Positions 32,518 through 41,117 are shown, counted from the first letter of the stretch. The stretch is DNA of 64,000 nucleotides from Nakamurella sp040546275 (GCF_040546275.1 NZ_JBEPNO010000015.1:62001-126000); one strand, 5' to 3'. Notes: generated from the letters alone by a model not told the origin. Translations and numbers: made by a program.

Positions 32518-32814
32518 ATGGTTCGACTTCCGCTCACCCACGCCGAGGTGGAGCGTGGGCAGCGCCTCGGCGCGCTGCTGCGTCGAGCCCGGGGCGAGCG
32601 CTCGATGCTGGAAACCGCACTGGATGCCGGCGTATCGCCGGAGACCCTGCGGAAGATCGAGACCGGGCGCGTCGCGACTCCCGCCTTCCCGACCATCGCC
32701 GCGATCGCCGAGGTCCTGGGCCTGTCCCTCGATGCGGTGTGGAGCGAGGTCAACCAGAACGAGCGTGAGGCTGGGCCGTCGAGGAAGGCACCCACGAAGC
32801 GGTTGGCCTCCTAG
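32518..32814 (+). CDS. XRE-family helix-turn-helix regulator
   Basis: 98 residues. HTH of the Cro/CI type: GQRLGALLRRARGERSMLETAL, then GVSPETLRKIETGRVATPAFPTIAAIAEVLGLSLDAVW, the standard five-helix pattern. The short basic C-terminal tail (GPSRKAPTKRLAS) has no effector domain. Convergent with priA (10 bases apart) and divergent from map, which it may control together with itself through the palindrome at 32482-32503. Confidence 0.88.
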   Translation: MVRLPLTHAEVERGQRLGALLRRARGERSMLETALDAGVSPETLRKIETGRVATPAFPTIAAIAEVLGLSLDAVWSEVNQNEREAGPSRKAPTKRLAS

Positions 32815-32824
32815 CCGGGTCGGA

Positions 32825-34987
32825 TCAGAAGAGCTCGTCGGGATCGATCCGGAGGCGCAGGTTCTCCTCCTGCTTGCGGGTCGAGCGCGCGGCGGCGAGG
32901 GCCTTGATGTCGGCCGCGAGCTGCTTGCGACCGGACGGCGGGACGCGGACCAGGACCCGGGCCGCACCCTCCGCCGGCACCTGTCCACGGGCTCGGGAAC
33001 CGGTGGGCGGCGCCAGATCCTCCAGCAGCACCGGGCCCAGCACCTCTCCGCCGGCGGGCAGCGGAATGCTTGCGGCGGCCGCTGCCACCTCCGGCTCCGC
33101 CCCCTGGAGCGAGGCCATCGCGACAGCCGGCGGGAACCCGAGCTCGGTGCGGGCGGCCAGCTCGGCGGCGGCATGGCCGGCCGGGTCCCAGCGGATCAGC
33201 GCCTGGACGGTCGGCAACGAGCTGTCGGCGCCCAGCACCACCCGCCCCCCCGACGACGCCGGCACGACCAGCGCCGCTGCCCCCATCCACCGGCGCATGG
33301 CCTCCTCGGACGCCCGCAGATCGGCCCGACCGAGCAGCGCGTAACCATCGAGCAAGAGCGCAGCTCCATAGTGCGCAATGGGTTCGGCGCCCGGAGTGGC
33401 GACCACGATGGCCGGTTCGTCCGGCACGGTGGATCGAATCGCGTCGCCGGAGGAGGTGATCAGTTGCACACCCGGAAACGCCCGCCCGAGTTCCTCCGCG
33501 GTGCGCCTGGCCCCGATGACCGTCGTCCGGAACTGATCGGATCCGCAGGCCGGGCAGTTGAAGTGCGCCTCGGCGATGCCGCACCAGCGACAGGCGGGCA
33601 GTCGATTGGCACCGGACAGCGCCAGCGGTCCATGGCAATGACGGCACCGGGCGGGACGGCGACAGGTCGCACACGCCAGCGTGGGTAGGTAGCCCCGGCG
33701 CGGAACCTGTACCAGCACTGGCCTTTCCGCGGCCAGAGCGGCGCGGGCGGCGGCGAAGGCGGCCGGTGACAGCCGGGCACCGGCGGCGGCTGAATCGGCG
33801 CCGGTCGCGTACTCGTCACCCGCGGCCTCGATCCTCGGCGCGCGCGCGCGGACGGTCGCCCGGTCCGCGACGATCGGCCGCGCCCAGCGGCTGGCGATGA
33901 GCAGCTCGGCCTCCGCGGTCCTGGTGTAGCCACCGACCAGCAGCGCGCAGCGCTCACCGGCGGAACGCAGCATCAGCACCTCGCGGGTGTGTGGATAGGG
34001 TGCTCTGGGTTCGGACAGCAGGTCGTCCCCGTCGTCGAACACGGCCACCAGTGCCAGATCTCGCACCGGCGCGAACGCCGCGGCCCGGGTGCCGGCCGCG
34101 ACCCTGACCTGCCCTCGGCTCAGCTTCAGGTAACGCCGGTACCGTTCGGCCGGACCGAGATCGGCGGCCAGCGTGACGAACTCGGCGGGCGTCAGAACCG
34201 CGGACAGTGCCGCTTCGATCCTCGCCAGGTCGCGCGCGTCCGGTACCACCAGCAGCGCACCGCGGCCGGACCGTGCGGCGAGTGCGGCGGCTTCTGCGAG
34301 GCGCGCCGGCCAGTCCTCGCCAGGCAGGGCCTGCCACACGGCCCGGACCGGGCGGCCCTCCTGCACCGCCGTCAGGAACGCGTCTCCGGCCTGGTAGACC
34401 TGCCACGCCGTGCGGTCGACGGGTGGCGCAGCCGGGGGGGCTGGATCGGGGACCTTGGCGGCGGGGCCCGCGACCTCGGCGGCCGGCCCGTCAAGAGGTC
34501 CGTCGTCAGGAACAGCGGTGTCGTGAGCACCGGCAGCGACGTCGGGAACAGCGGTGTCGCCAGGCGGCGCGGCCTTGGCTTTGGCCGGGCTCTCGGCCCT
34601 GGCATGACGGGGCGGCACAGCGAGCCGGAGCACATCCGCCATCGAGCCCGCATAGCGGTCGGCGACGGCGCGGGCCAGCTGGGCCACCTCGGGAGCGAGG
34701 ATTCGTTCGGCGGAGACGACACGCTCCAGGAAACCCAGTTTGCCGTCGTGATCGGACTCGGCCACGCGTTCCAGGACGTACCCGTCGAGCAGTCGTCCGG
34801 CGAACCGGACGCGCACCCTCGTGCCGGGCTGCGCAGCCTCGGAATCGGTGTCGGCGACCTGGTAGTCGAACGTCCGGTCGAGGTGGGCGAGGGAGACGTC
34901 CACCGCGACCCGCGCAATCGGCAGCACCGCAGCGGGCGTCCTGGCTCCCGCGGTGGCCCGACGGATGCGGGCGGGGGCTGGCGTCAC
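32825..34987 (-). CDS. priA: PriA-like primosomal protein N', helicase motifs lost
   Basis: 720 residues. The N-terminal DNA-binding domain (RVAVDVSLAHLDRTFDYQV) and the zinc-binding cluster (LACATCRRPARCRHCHGPL, CRWCGIAEAHFNCPACGS) identify PriA. Where other PriA proteins have the Walker A loop GVTGSGKTEV, this one reads LPGEDWPARLAEA, and no DEAH box is visible. Loss of ATPase motifs is a known feature of actinobacterial PriA, so it probably helps replication restart as a DNA/protein-binding factor. A Pro/Ala-rich insert (~residues 140-200) is unusual. Confidence 0.9.
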   Translation of the reverse strand: MTPAPARIRRATAGARTPAAVLPIARVAVDVSLAHLDRTFDYQVADTDSEAAQPGTRVRVRFAGRLLDGYVLERVAESDHDGKLGFLERVVSAERILAPEVAQLARAVADRYAGSMADVLRLAVPPRHARAESPAKAKAAPPGDTAVPDVAAGAHDTAVPDDGPLDGPAAEVAGPAAKVPDPAPPAAPPVDRTAWQVYQAGDAFLTAVQEGRPVRAVWQALPGEDWPARLAEAAALAARSGRGALLVVPDARDLARIEAALSAVLTPAEFVTLAADLGPAERYRRYLKLSRGQVRVAAGTRAAAFAPVRDLALVAVFDDGDDLLSEPRAPYPHTREVLMLRSAGERCALLVGGYTRTAEAELLIASRWARPIVADRATVRARAPRIEAAGDEYATGADSAAAGARLSPAAFAAARAALAAERPVLVQVPRRGYLPTLACATCRRPARCRHCHGPLALSGANRLPACRWCGIAEAHFNCPACGSDQFRTTVIGARRTAEELGRAFPGVQLITSSGDAIRSTVPDEPAIVVATPGAEPIAHYGAALLLDGYALLGRADLRASEEAMRRWMGAAALVVPASSGGRVVLGADSSLPTVQALIRWDPAGHAAAELAARTELGFPPAVAMASLQGAEPEVAAAAASIPLPAGGEVLGPVLLEDLAPPTGSRARGQVPAEGAARVLVRVPPSGRKQLAADIKALAAARSTRKQEENLRLRIDPDELF

Positions 34988-35088
34988 CCGTTCTGGATAT
35001 CAGACGGGACCGTCATCGCCCGACAGCCGTCCACAATCGCCCGACCACCGTCCACCACCGACCACGCTGCGCCGGCGTGCACGCAGAA

Positions 35089-35117
35089 TGCCCCGCAGGC
35101 ACGAGGCCTGCGGGGCA
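35089..35117 (-). terminator. Strong hairpin between metK and priA
   Basis: Perfect 12-bp stem TGCCCCGCAGGC (35089-35100) with its complement (35106-35117) and a five-base loop, 31 bases after the metK stop. There is no U-run, so it is a terminator-like or processing hairpin rather than a classical intrinsic terminator. Confidence 0.6.
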
Positions 35118-35147
35118 GGTACAGCGTCAAGAGCAGCGGGGCAGCGC

Positions 35148-36341
35148 TCAGAAGCCGAGGTAGGACTTCAGGGCGTCGACGCGGTCGAGGTTTTCCCAGG
35201 GCAGCTCGATGTCGGTCCGACCGAAGTGGCCGTAGGCCGCGGTCTGGGCGTAGATCGGGCGCTTGAGGTCGAGGTCACGGATGATCGCGGCCGGGCGGAG
35301 GTCGAAGACCTGCTTGATCGCGTCGGCGATCTTGTCCGGGTCGACCTGCTCGGTGCCGAAGGTTTCGACGAAGAGGCCGACGGGGGCCGCGACGCCGATG
35401 GCGTAGGCCACCTGCACCTCCATGCGGTCCGCGAGACCGGCAGCAACCGCGTTCTTGGCGACCCAGCGCATCGCGTAAGCGGCGGAGCGGTCGACCTTCG
35501 ACGGGTCCTTGCCCGAGAACGCGCCGCCACCGTGACGGGCCATGCCGCCGTAGGTGTCGACGATGATCTTGCGGCCGGTGACGCCGGCGTCGCCCATCGG
35601 GCCGCCGATGACAAAACGTCCAGTCGGGTTGACCAGCAGGCGGTGGTCGCTCACGTCGATGTCCAGCAGCGCCAGTTCGGGGGCGACGACCTGCTCGGCG
35701 ATGTCGACCGCGAGCAGCTTCTCCAGGTCGATGTCCTCGGCGTGCTGGGTGGACAGGACGACGGTGTCGAGACGGATGGCCTTGTCGCCCACGTATTCGA
35801 TGGTGACCTGGGTCTTGCCGTCGGGCCGCAGGTACGGGACCGCGCCGGACTTGCGGACCGCGGACAGACGACGCGACAGGCGGTGGGCCAGCGCGATCGG
35901 CAGCGGCATCAGTTCCGGGGTGTCGTTGCAGGCGTAGCCGAACATCAGGCCCTGGTCGCCGGCGCCCTGCTGGTCGATCTCGTCCTCGGCGCCGTCGACG
36001 CGGGACTCGCGAGCGGTGTCGACGCCCTGGGCGATGTCCGGGGACTGCGCGCCGATGGCGACGTTCACGCCGCAGGACGCTCCGTCGAAGCCCTTGGACG
36101 ACGAGTCGTACCCGATGGCCAGCACGGTGTCGCGGACGATCGTCGGGATGTCGACGTAGGCAGTGGTGGTGACCTCGCCGGCGACGTGGACCTGGCCCGT
36201 GGTGACCAGGGTCTCGACAGCCACCCGGCTGTCCTTGTCCTGGCTGAGCAGGGCGTCCAGGATCGAGTCGCTGATGGCATCACAGATCTTGTCCGGATGG
36301 CCTTCGGTGACGGATTCGGACGTGAACAGGCGGGAAGCCAT
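35148..36341 (-). CDS. metK: S-adenosylmethionine synthetase
   Basis: 397 residues, the family's usual length. MASRLFTSESVTEGHPDKICDA at the N-terminus, ATP-site GAGDQGLMFGYA, the P-loop-like GGGAFSGKDPSKVDRSAAY, and QTAAYGHFGR near the C-terminus. Makes SAM from Met and ATP, the donor for the methyltransferases in this window. AGGAGA lies seven bases before the ATG. Hairpins precede it at 36363-36404. Confidence 0.98.
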   Translation of the reverse strand: MASRLFTSESVTEGHPDKICDAISDSILDALLSQDKDSRVAVETLVTTGQVHVAGEVTTTAYVDIPTIVRDTVLAIGYDSSSKGFDGASCGVNVAIGAQSPDIAQGVDTARESRVDGAEDEIDQQGAGDQGLMFGYACNDTPELMPLPIALAHRLSRRLSAVRKSGAVPYLRPDGKTQVTIEYVGDKAIRLDTVVLSTQHAEDIDLEKLLAVDIAEQVVAPELALLDIDVSDHRLLVNPTGRFVIGGPMGDAGVTGRKIIVDTYGGMARHGGGAFSGKDPSKVDRSAAYAMRWVAKNAVAAGLADRMEVQVAYAIGVAAPVGLFVETFGTEQVDPDKIADAIKQVFDLRPAAIIRDLDLKRPIYAQTAAYGHFGRTDIELPWENLDRVDALKSYLGF

Positions 36342-36362
36342 ACCAAGTTCTCCTAGGGTCGA

Positions 36363-36404
36363 GCGGGCATCGCCCGCGTGGAAAAACAGGCGGGCCTCAC
36401 CCGC
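36363..36404 (-). terminator. Two hairpins between coaBC and metK, first with T-run
   Basis: In transcription order, GCGGG-TGAGG-CCCGC (36404-36390) is followed three bases later by TTTTT (36386-36382), a short intrinsic terminator for the coaBC transcript. The second hairpin GCGGGC-GAT-GCCCGC (36377-36363) lies just ahead of the metK ribosome site. Both share CCACGCGGG sequence, so they look like duplicates. They could also act as a metK attenuator. Confidence 0.55.
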
Positions 36405-36459
36405 GTGGAAAGTCAGACTTCAGGTACCCGATGCTCGGCAAAGAGTACGCGGAACAGCC

Positions 36460-37899
36460 TCAGAGAGCCGCATCGACGGTACTGAGTCGACGGGACAACT
36501 CGTCACAGATCACCGCGCCCAGCACGGTCTTCGGGCCGAGCGGGACATCGATCGGATCCGAGCCGTCGGCGGCCAGGATGACCGCGGCGTTGTCGTCCAC
36601 CTCGAATGCCCGCCCGTCGCCGACTCCGTTGACCACCAGCAGGTCGCAGCCCTTGCGGGCCAATTTCGCGCGACCATGATCAAGTACGGACCCGTGTTCG
36701 TCCCCGGTCTCCGCGGCGAACCCGACGATCACTGGCATCCCCGGTCGCTGCGCCGGCCCCGACCCGGGTCCGGCCCTGTCCGCGGCCAGGCCGGCCAGGA
36801 TGTCCGGGTTGGTCACGAGCTCGAGGGCGGCCGGCTCCGACCTGTTGTCCTTCTTGATCTTGGACGCCACGATGACCTTCGGGCGGAAGTCTGCGACGGC
36901 CGCGGCCATCACGACCGCATCGGCGTCGGTGACGAGTTCGGTCACGCGGGCCTGCAGATCGCGGGCGTCGGCGACCGGGACGATGGTCGCTCCGGGCGGG
37001 CCGATCAACGCCGTGTTGGCCGCCACGACGGTGACCTGAGCGCCCCGCGCCGCTGCCACCAGAGCAACGGCAAATCCCTGCTTGCCTGACGACCGGTTTC
37101 CCAGGTAGCGCACCGGATCCAGCGGTTCCCGCGTGCCGCCGGCGGTGACGAGCAGCCGACGGCCGACCAGGTCTCGTGGCAGCGCATCCGGACGGCGCAG
37201 CAGCAGCAGGGCCAGGGCGACGATCTGGTCCGGTTCGGGAAGGCGGCCGGCTCCGGAGTCGGCGCCCGTCAGGCGGCCGACCGCCGGGTCGAGCACGGTG
37301 AGGCCGCGTTGCCGGAGACGCTGCACATTCTCGACGGTGGCCGGGTGCGTCCACATCTCGGTGTGCATCGCCGGAGCCATCAGGACCGGTGCCCTGGTGA
37401 CGAGGAGGGTGGCGGCCAGCAGGTCGTCGGCGCGGCCGGCGGCAGCGCGGGCCAGCAGGTCGGCGGTGGCCGGGGCCACGACCACGAGGTCGGCCTGTTG
37501 ACCGGTCGCGACGTGGGCGACGTGCGGCACGTCGGTGAAGACGTCGGTGGCGACGGGATGGCCGGACAGCGCCTCGAAGGTGGCCGCGCCGATGAACTTC
37601 AGGGCATTCGGCGTCGGGACGACGATGACGTCAGCGCCAGCCGAACGGAGCAATCTGAGGATCTCGCACGCCTTGTAGGCCGCTATTCCTCCCGCCACCC
37701 CCAGGAGAACCTTGGGTGCGCGGGGCGGAGCGCCCTCTGTCGTTCCTCCCGCCACCCCCAGGAGAACCTCGGGTGCGCGGGGCGGAGCGCCCTCTGTCGT
37801 TCCTCCCGCCACCCCCAGGAGAACCTCGGGTGCGCGGGGCGGAGCGCCCTCTGTCGTTCCTCCCGCCACACCCAGGAGATCCCTGGGAGCCTGCGTCAC
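36460..37899 (-). CDS. coaBC: Bifunctional CoaBC (PPC decarboxylase / PPC synthetase) with repeat-expanded N-terminus
   Basis: 479 residues; typical CoaBC is ~410. GTG at 37899 overlaps the rpoZ stop. The enzyme core starts at the fourth copy of VLLGVAGG: KVLLGVAGGIAAYKACEILRLL, then CoaC residues PAMHTEMW and CoaB motifs NRSSGKQG and SKIKKDN. Before it lie in-frame copies of a 19-residue unit, EVLLGVAGGTTEGAPPRAP, which repeats the first strand of the fold without the rest. The enzyme makes 4'-phosphopantetheine for CoA. See the repeat entry. Confidence 0.93.
   Translation of the reverse strand: MTQAPRDLLGVAGGTTEGAPPRAPEVLLGVAGGTTEGAPPRAPEVLLGVAGGTTEGAPPRAPKVLLGVAGGIAAYKACEILRLLRSAGADVIVVPTPNALKFIGAATFEALSGHPVATDVFTDVPHVAHVATGQQADLVVVAPATADLLARAAAGRADDLLAATLLVTRAPVLMAPAMHTEMWTHPATVENVQRLRQRGLTVLDPAVGRLTGADSGAGRLPEPDQIVALALLLLRRPDALPRDLVGRRLLVTAGGTREPLDPVRYLGNRSSGKQGFAVALVAAARGAQVTVVAANTALIGPPGATIVPVADARDLQARVTELVTDADAVVMAAAVADFRPKVIVASKIKKDNRSEPAALELVTNPDILAGLAADRAGPGSGPAQRPGMPVIVGFAAETGDEHGSVLDHGRAKLARKGCDLLVVNGVGDGRAFEVDDNAAVILAADGSDPIDVPLGPKTVLGAVICDELSRRLSTVDAAL
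37687..37880. repeat. 57-bp tandem repeat inside the 5' end of coaBC
   Basis: Three full 57-bp units start at 37687, 37744 and 37801, with a partial fourth at 37858-37880. Units are almost identical (one or two substitutions), which indicates recent expansion or homogenisation. 57 is divisible by three, so the coaBC frame is kept. Confidence 0.95.
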
Positions 37900-38213
37900 T
37901 CGCCTTCGGTGTGCTCGAGCAGACCGGCGTTGATCTCGCGGAGCGCGATCGACAGCGGCTTCTCCTTGGCCAGCGGCTCGACGAGCGGGCCGACGTACTC
38001 CAGGAGACCCTCGCCCAGCTGGGCGTAGTAGTCGTTGATCTGGCGCGCACGCTTGGCGGCGAAGATCGACAGGCCGTACTTGGAACTGGTGTGGGTGAGC
38101 AGTTCGTCGATCGGCGGGTAGGTGATGCCGGCGGCGGCGATCTGCGAAGCCGTCATCGGTGCCGCCGGAACAACTTCGGGGGTGGTTCCGGGCACGGTGC
38201 TCGCGGCAGTCAC
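37896..38213 (-). CDS. rpoZ: RNA polymerase omega subunit
   Basis: 105 residues. PIDELLTHTSSKYGLSIFAAKRARQINDYYAQLGEG is the conserved omega core (the KRARQI helix packs on beta'), and the C-terminus KPLSIALREINAGLLE is typical of actinobacterial omega. It supports beta' folding in RNA polymerase. Upstream of coaBC and downstream of gmk, the conserved order. A 21-bp tandem repeat lies in its leader. Confidence 0.95.
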   Translation of the reverse strand: MTAASTVPGTTPEVVPAAPMTASQIAAAGITYPPIDELLTHTSSKYGLSIFAAKRARQINDYYAQLGEGLLEYVGPLVEPLAKEKPLSIALREINAGLLEHTEGE

Positions 38214-38242
38214 AGGCAGAACTCCTCAGTATTTAATAAGAA

Positions 38243-38305
38243 CAGTGGTTGGTGCAGGTGGAGCAGTGGTTGGGGCAGGTGGAGCAGTGATTGGTGCAGG
38301 TGGAC
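38243..38305. repeat. 21-bp tandem repeat, three units, upstream of rpoZ
   Basis: Units CAGTGGTTGGTGCAGGTGGA(G) start at 38243, 38264 and 38285 with one substitution each in units 2 and 3. They lie 30 bases ahead of the rpoZ start in the gmk-rpoZ gap, so they are probably in the rpoZ leader RNA. Confidence 0.88.
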
Positions 38306-38355
38306 CGTGGTGCGGTTCAGATCCGGGACCCTAAGGTGTGCGATCCCGGTCCTCG

Positions 38356-38952
38356 TCAGCCGGAAGACACCGGCGAACACGGCTCAGCCAGCAATGCTAC
38401 CAAGCCCGCGGTTGCGTCCTCGACACTCGTGTTGACCAGGGTGTGGTCGAACTCCGGTTCGGCGGCCAGTTCGTCCCGCGCCGCGGCCAGGCGGGCTGCC
38501 GTTGCGGACTCGTCCTCGGTGCCACGACCGACCAGTCGGCGGGCCAACTCGTCGAAGGACGGGGGCGCCAGGAAGACCAGCACGGCTTCCGCTCCGAGTC
38601 CGGGGGCGGAGCGGACCTGGCGTGCGCCCTGGACGTCGATCTCCAGCAGCACGTCCTCGCCCGCGGCCAGGTGGTCCTCGACCGGACCACTGGGCGTGCC
38701 GTAGAAGTTGCCGGCGAAGAAGGCATGTTCGAGCATCTTCCCATCGGCCACCAGATCGGCGAAACCGTTGTTGCTGACGAAGAAGTAGTTGACCCCGTCG
38801 ACCTCACCGGGACGTGGGATCCGGGTGGTCGCAGACACCGAGTACCACAGTTGCGGCACGTCACGCCGGAGCCTGGCCAGAACCGTGCTCTTCCCCACGC
38901 CTGACGGGCCCGACAGCACGAAGAGACGGCCACGCTGCGGCTCATCCGTCAT
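38356..38952 (-). CDS. gmk: Guanylate kinase
   Basis: 198 residues from the ATG at 38952, giving MTDEPQRGRLFVLSGPSGVGKST, with the P-loop at residue ~16; the frame open to 39093 is not needed. GMP-binding motif RIPRPGEVDGVNYFF (the usual SATTRxPRxGExxGxxYxF), then GNFYGT and LEIDVQGARQV. Phosphorylates GMP to GDP. Conserved neighbour of rpoZ and mihF. Confidence 0.96.
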   Translation of the reverse strand: MTDEPQRGRLFVLSGPSGVGKSTVLARLRRDVPQLWYSVSATTRIPRPGEVDGVNYFFVSNNGFADLVADGKMLEHAFFAGNFYGTPSGPVEDHLAAGEDVLLEIDVQGARQVRSAPGLGAEAVLVFLAPPSFDELARRLVGRGTEDESATAARLAAARDELAAEPEFDHTLVNTSVEDATAGLVALLAEPCSPVSSG

Positions 38953-39143
38953 CGAGTCCTGCTCTCCTGCAACGTTATTGCCGGTGCGGTCGTCCGCCAC
39001 GACGGCACTGGTGTGGAGCTGATTGGTGACCTGCCGGTGGGACGACTTCGGCCGGGGAGGCGGCACTGACTCCCCGACCGATGACCACCGCACTGCTCTC
39101 TACCGCTCTACTGCAGGTACTACGACGCGAACGGACCTTGGGC

Positions 39144-39458
39144 TCAGGAACCGAACTCGGTCAGCAGCGCCTGGCGCTGGCGCTCGCCGAGGCCACGCAC
39201 CCGGCGGCTGGCGGCGATCTCGAACTGCTCCATCAGGGCGGCCGCGCGAACCTTGCCGACGCCGGGGAGTGCCTCGAGGAGGGCGGACACCTTGAGCTTG
39301 GCAAGGGCCTCGTCCGTCTCGGCGTCGATCAGCACCTGCTTCAGGGTGGTGCCGCCGCGCTTGAGGCGCTCCTTGAGCTCGGCGCGCACCCGGCGGGCGG
39401 CGGCGGCCTTCTCCAATGCTGCGGAACGCTGCTCGGGGGTCAACTGGGGCAGTGCCAC
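39144..39458 (-). CDS. mihF: Actinobacterial integration host factor
   Basis: 104 residues from the GTG at 39458, which gives the standard N-terminus ALPQLTPEQRSAALEKAAAARR; 12 further codons upstream are open. Helix-hairpin-helix core LPGVGKVRAAALMEQFEIAASRRVRGLGERQRQALL. A nucleoid-associated DNA-bending protein unrelated to E. coli IHF, known to be needed for lambda-type integration in mycobacteria and for development in Streptomyces. Conserved next to gmk. Confidence 0.95.
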   Translation of the reverse strand: MALPQLTPEQRSAALEKAAAARRVRAELKERLKRGGTTLKQVLIDAETDEALAKLKVSALLEALPGVGKVRAAALMEQFEIAASRRVRGLGERQRQALLTEFGS

Positions 39459-39761
39459 TTCGGCCTCACTTCTGATCGACAAAGGGTTGTTCAAGATCTA
39501 CTGCGGACGAACGGGGACGCTGCGGGCGACGGCTGACCGGGTGCTCACCAGAAGCTCACCACAGGACCGCCGACCCGACCAACTACATCGGGCCTGATCT
39601 GTGACCAGCACAGATCCACTCGAACCTACCCAGCGCGGGGGGCTGCGGCAAACCGCACCCCCCGGGTTCGCCCGACTCGCGGGGTGAGATATAGAACAGC
39701 GCGGCGGCAGTTTGGGACCCTCGTCCGGCTGCCGTGATCCAAATGGTGGACCGGCGCCGGA
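39459..39761 (-). other. Gap between the biotin carboxylase gene and mihF
   Basis: These 303 bases hold no credible gene. They contain the hairpin at 39637-39663 and should include the mihF promoter, which cannot be placed by eye. This is also the junction between the mihF-priA block and the manA-fbiB block. Confidence 0.5.
39637..39663 (-). terminator. GC-rich hairpin downstream of the biotin carboxylase gene
   Basis: GGGGGG plus TGCGG (39637-39648, one bulged C) pairs with CCGCA plus CCCCCC (39653-39663) around a CAAA loop, about 100 bases after the stop at 39762. No T-run. Likely a transcript-end structure. Confidence 0.5.
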
Positions 39762-41117
39762 TCAGGCGCGCATCCTGGCCACCAACGCGGTGTCGTAGTC
39801 GCCGGAAACGAACTCGGCGTTGTCCAGGAGTTCGGCGTGGAAAGCCAGATTCGACTTCGGCCCGACGACCGTAAAACCCGCTACCGCGGTGCGGGCCAAG
39901 GCCAGCGCGGCTTCCCGGTCGGGACCGTGGACGATCACCTTGGCCATCAACGAGTCGTACGACGGGGTGACGGTGGTGCCCTCCGCGTAGCCGGCATCGA
40001 CCCGGATGCCCTCGCCGACCGGTTCGACCCATTCGCGGATCGCGCCGGGACCGGGCAGGAAACGCTTGGAGTCCTCGGCGTTGATCCGGAGTTCGATGGC
40101 GTGACCGGTGACCGTCAGGGCGTCGGGGTCGAAGCCGGGATCCTCGCCGGCGGCGATGCGCAGCTGGGCCTCGACCAGGTCGATGCCAAGGACCGCCTCG
40201 GTGATCGGGTGCTCGACCTGGAGCCTGGTGTTCATCTCGAGGAAGAAGAACTCGGTGGCGGTTTCGCCGTCGTGGCCCGGAGCCAGCAGGAACTCGACGG
40301 TGCCCGCGCCCTGGTAGTCGACGGCTTCGCCGGCCTTGCGTGCGGCGTCCAGCATCTGGGCGCGGACCGGGGCGGTGAGCGCGGGCGACGGGGTCTCCTC
40401 GGCGACCTTCTGGTTGCGGCGCTGGACCGAGCAGTCACGCTCACCCAGTGCGACGACGCGGCCGTCGGCGAGCCCGAGGATCTGCACCTCGACGTGCCGC
40501 ACCCGCGGGAAGTACCGCTCGACGAAGACCGACGGGTCGCCGAACAGCCGTCCGGCGAAGGCGGTGACCTTTTCGTACTCGGCCGCCATCAGGGCGGGGT
40601 CGGAGACGACGGCCATGCCCATCCCGCCACCGCCGGCGGAGGCCTTGATCATCACCGGGTAGCCGATGCTCTCGGCGGCGGCGGAGGCATCCGCTGCGGT
40701 GGTGACGGGGTCCTCGGTGCCAGGCGCCACCGGCACTCCGGCCGCAGCCATCAGGTTGCGGGCGGCGATCTTGTCGCCCATGGCGGTGATGGCGGCAGGG
40801 CTGGGGCCGACCCAGATCAGGCCGGCCTCGACGACGTCGCGTGCGAAATCGGTGTTCTCCGAGAGGAATCCGTAGCCGGGGTGCACTGCTGCCGCCCCGG
40901 TCGCCTTCGCCGCGGCGAGGACAGCGGCGGCGTTCCGGTAGGACTCGGCGGGGTTGGCCGGGCCGATCAGCACGGCCTCGTCGGCCTCCAGCACGAACGG
41001 CAGGTCGGCATCGACCTCGGAGTAGACGGCGATGGTGCGCAGGCCCATCCGCTTGGCGGTGCGGATCACGCGGCGGGCTATCTCACCTCGGTTGGCGACC
41101 AGCAGTGAGTCGAACAT
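39762..41117 (-). CDS. Biotin carboxylase (AccC-like), without BCCP domain
   Basis: 451 residues, the length of a free-standing biotin carboxylase. ATP-grasp enzyme: MFDSLLVANRGEIARRVIRT, glycine-rich ATP loop KASAGGGGMGM, HVEVQILGL, GERDCSVQRRNQKVAEE, and MNTRLQVEHPITEAVLGIDLVEAQL with the catalytic Glu/Arg. It carboxylates biotin on a carrier protein for an acyl-CoA or other carboxylase. There is no MKM biotin site here and no carboxyltransferase gene nearby, so its partners are encoded elsewhere. Confidence 0.92.
   Translation of the reverse strand: MFDSLLVANRGEIARRVIRTAKRMGLRTIAVYSEVDADLPFVLEADEAVLIGPANPAESYRNAAAVLAAAKATGAAAVHPGYGFLSENTDFARDVVEAGLIWVGPSPAAITAMGDKIAARNLMAAAGVPVAPGTEDPVTTAADASAAAESIGYPVMIKASAGGGGMGMAVVSDPALMAAEYEKVTAFAGRLFGDPSVFVERYFPRVRHVEVQILGLADGRVVALGERDCSVQRRNQKVAEETPSPALTAPVRAQMLDAARKAGEAVDYQGAGTVEFLLAPGHDGETATEFFFLEMNTRLQVEHPITEAVLGIDLVEAQLRIAAGEDPGFDPDALTVTGHAIELRINAEDSKRFLPGPGAIREWVEPVGEGIRVDAGYAEGTTVTPSYDSLMAKVIVHGPDREAALALARTAVAGFTVVGPKSNLAFHAELLDNAEFVSGDYDTALVARMRA

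Noticed and set aside
34953..36356. 467-codon plus-strand open frame over metK
   Set aside because: Antisense shadow of metK with V/D/G-rich translation and no known domain.
36342..36459. SAM riboswitch upstream of metK
   Set aside because: No SAM-I, SAM-II or SAM-IV core can be recognised; the hairpins look like a terminator and its duplicate.
39837..41108. 423-codon plus-strand open frame over the biotin carboxylase gene
   Set aside because: Exact antisense shadow of a gene with full catalytic motifs; no recognisable protein features.
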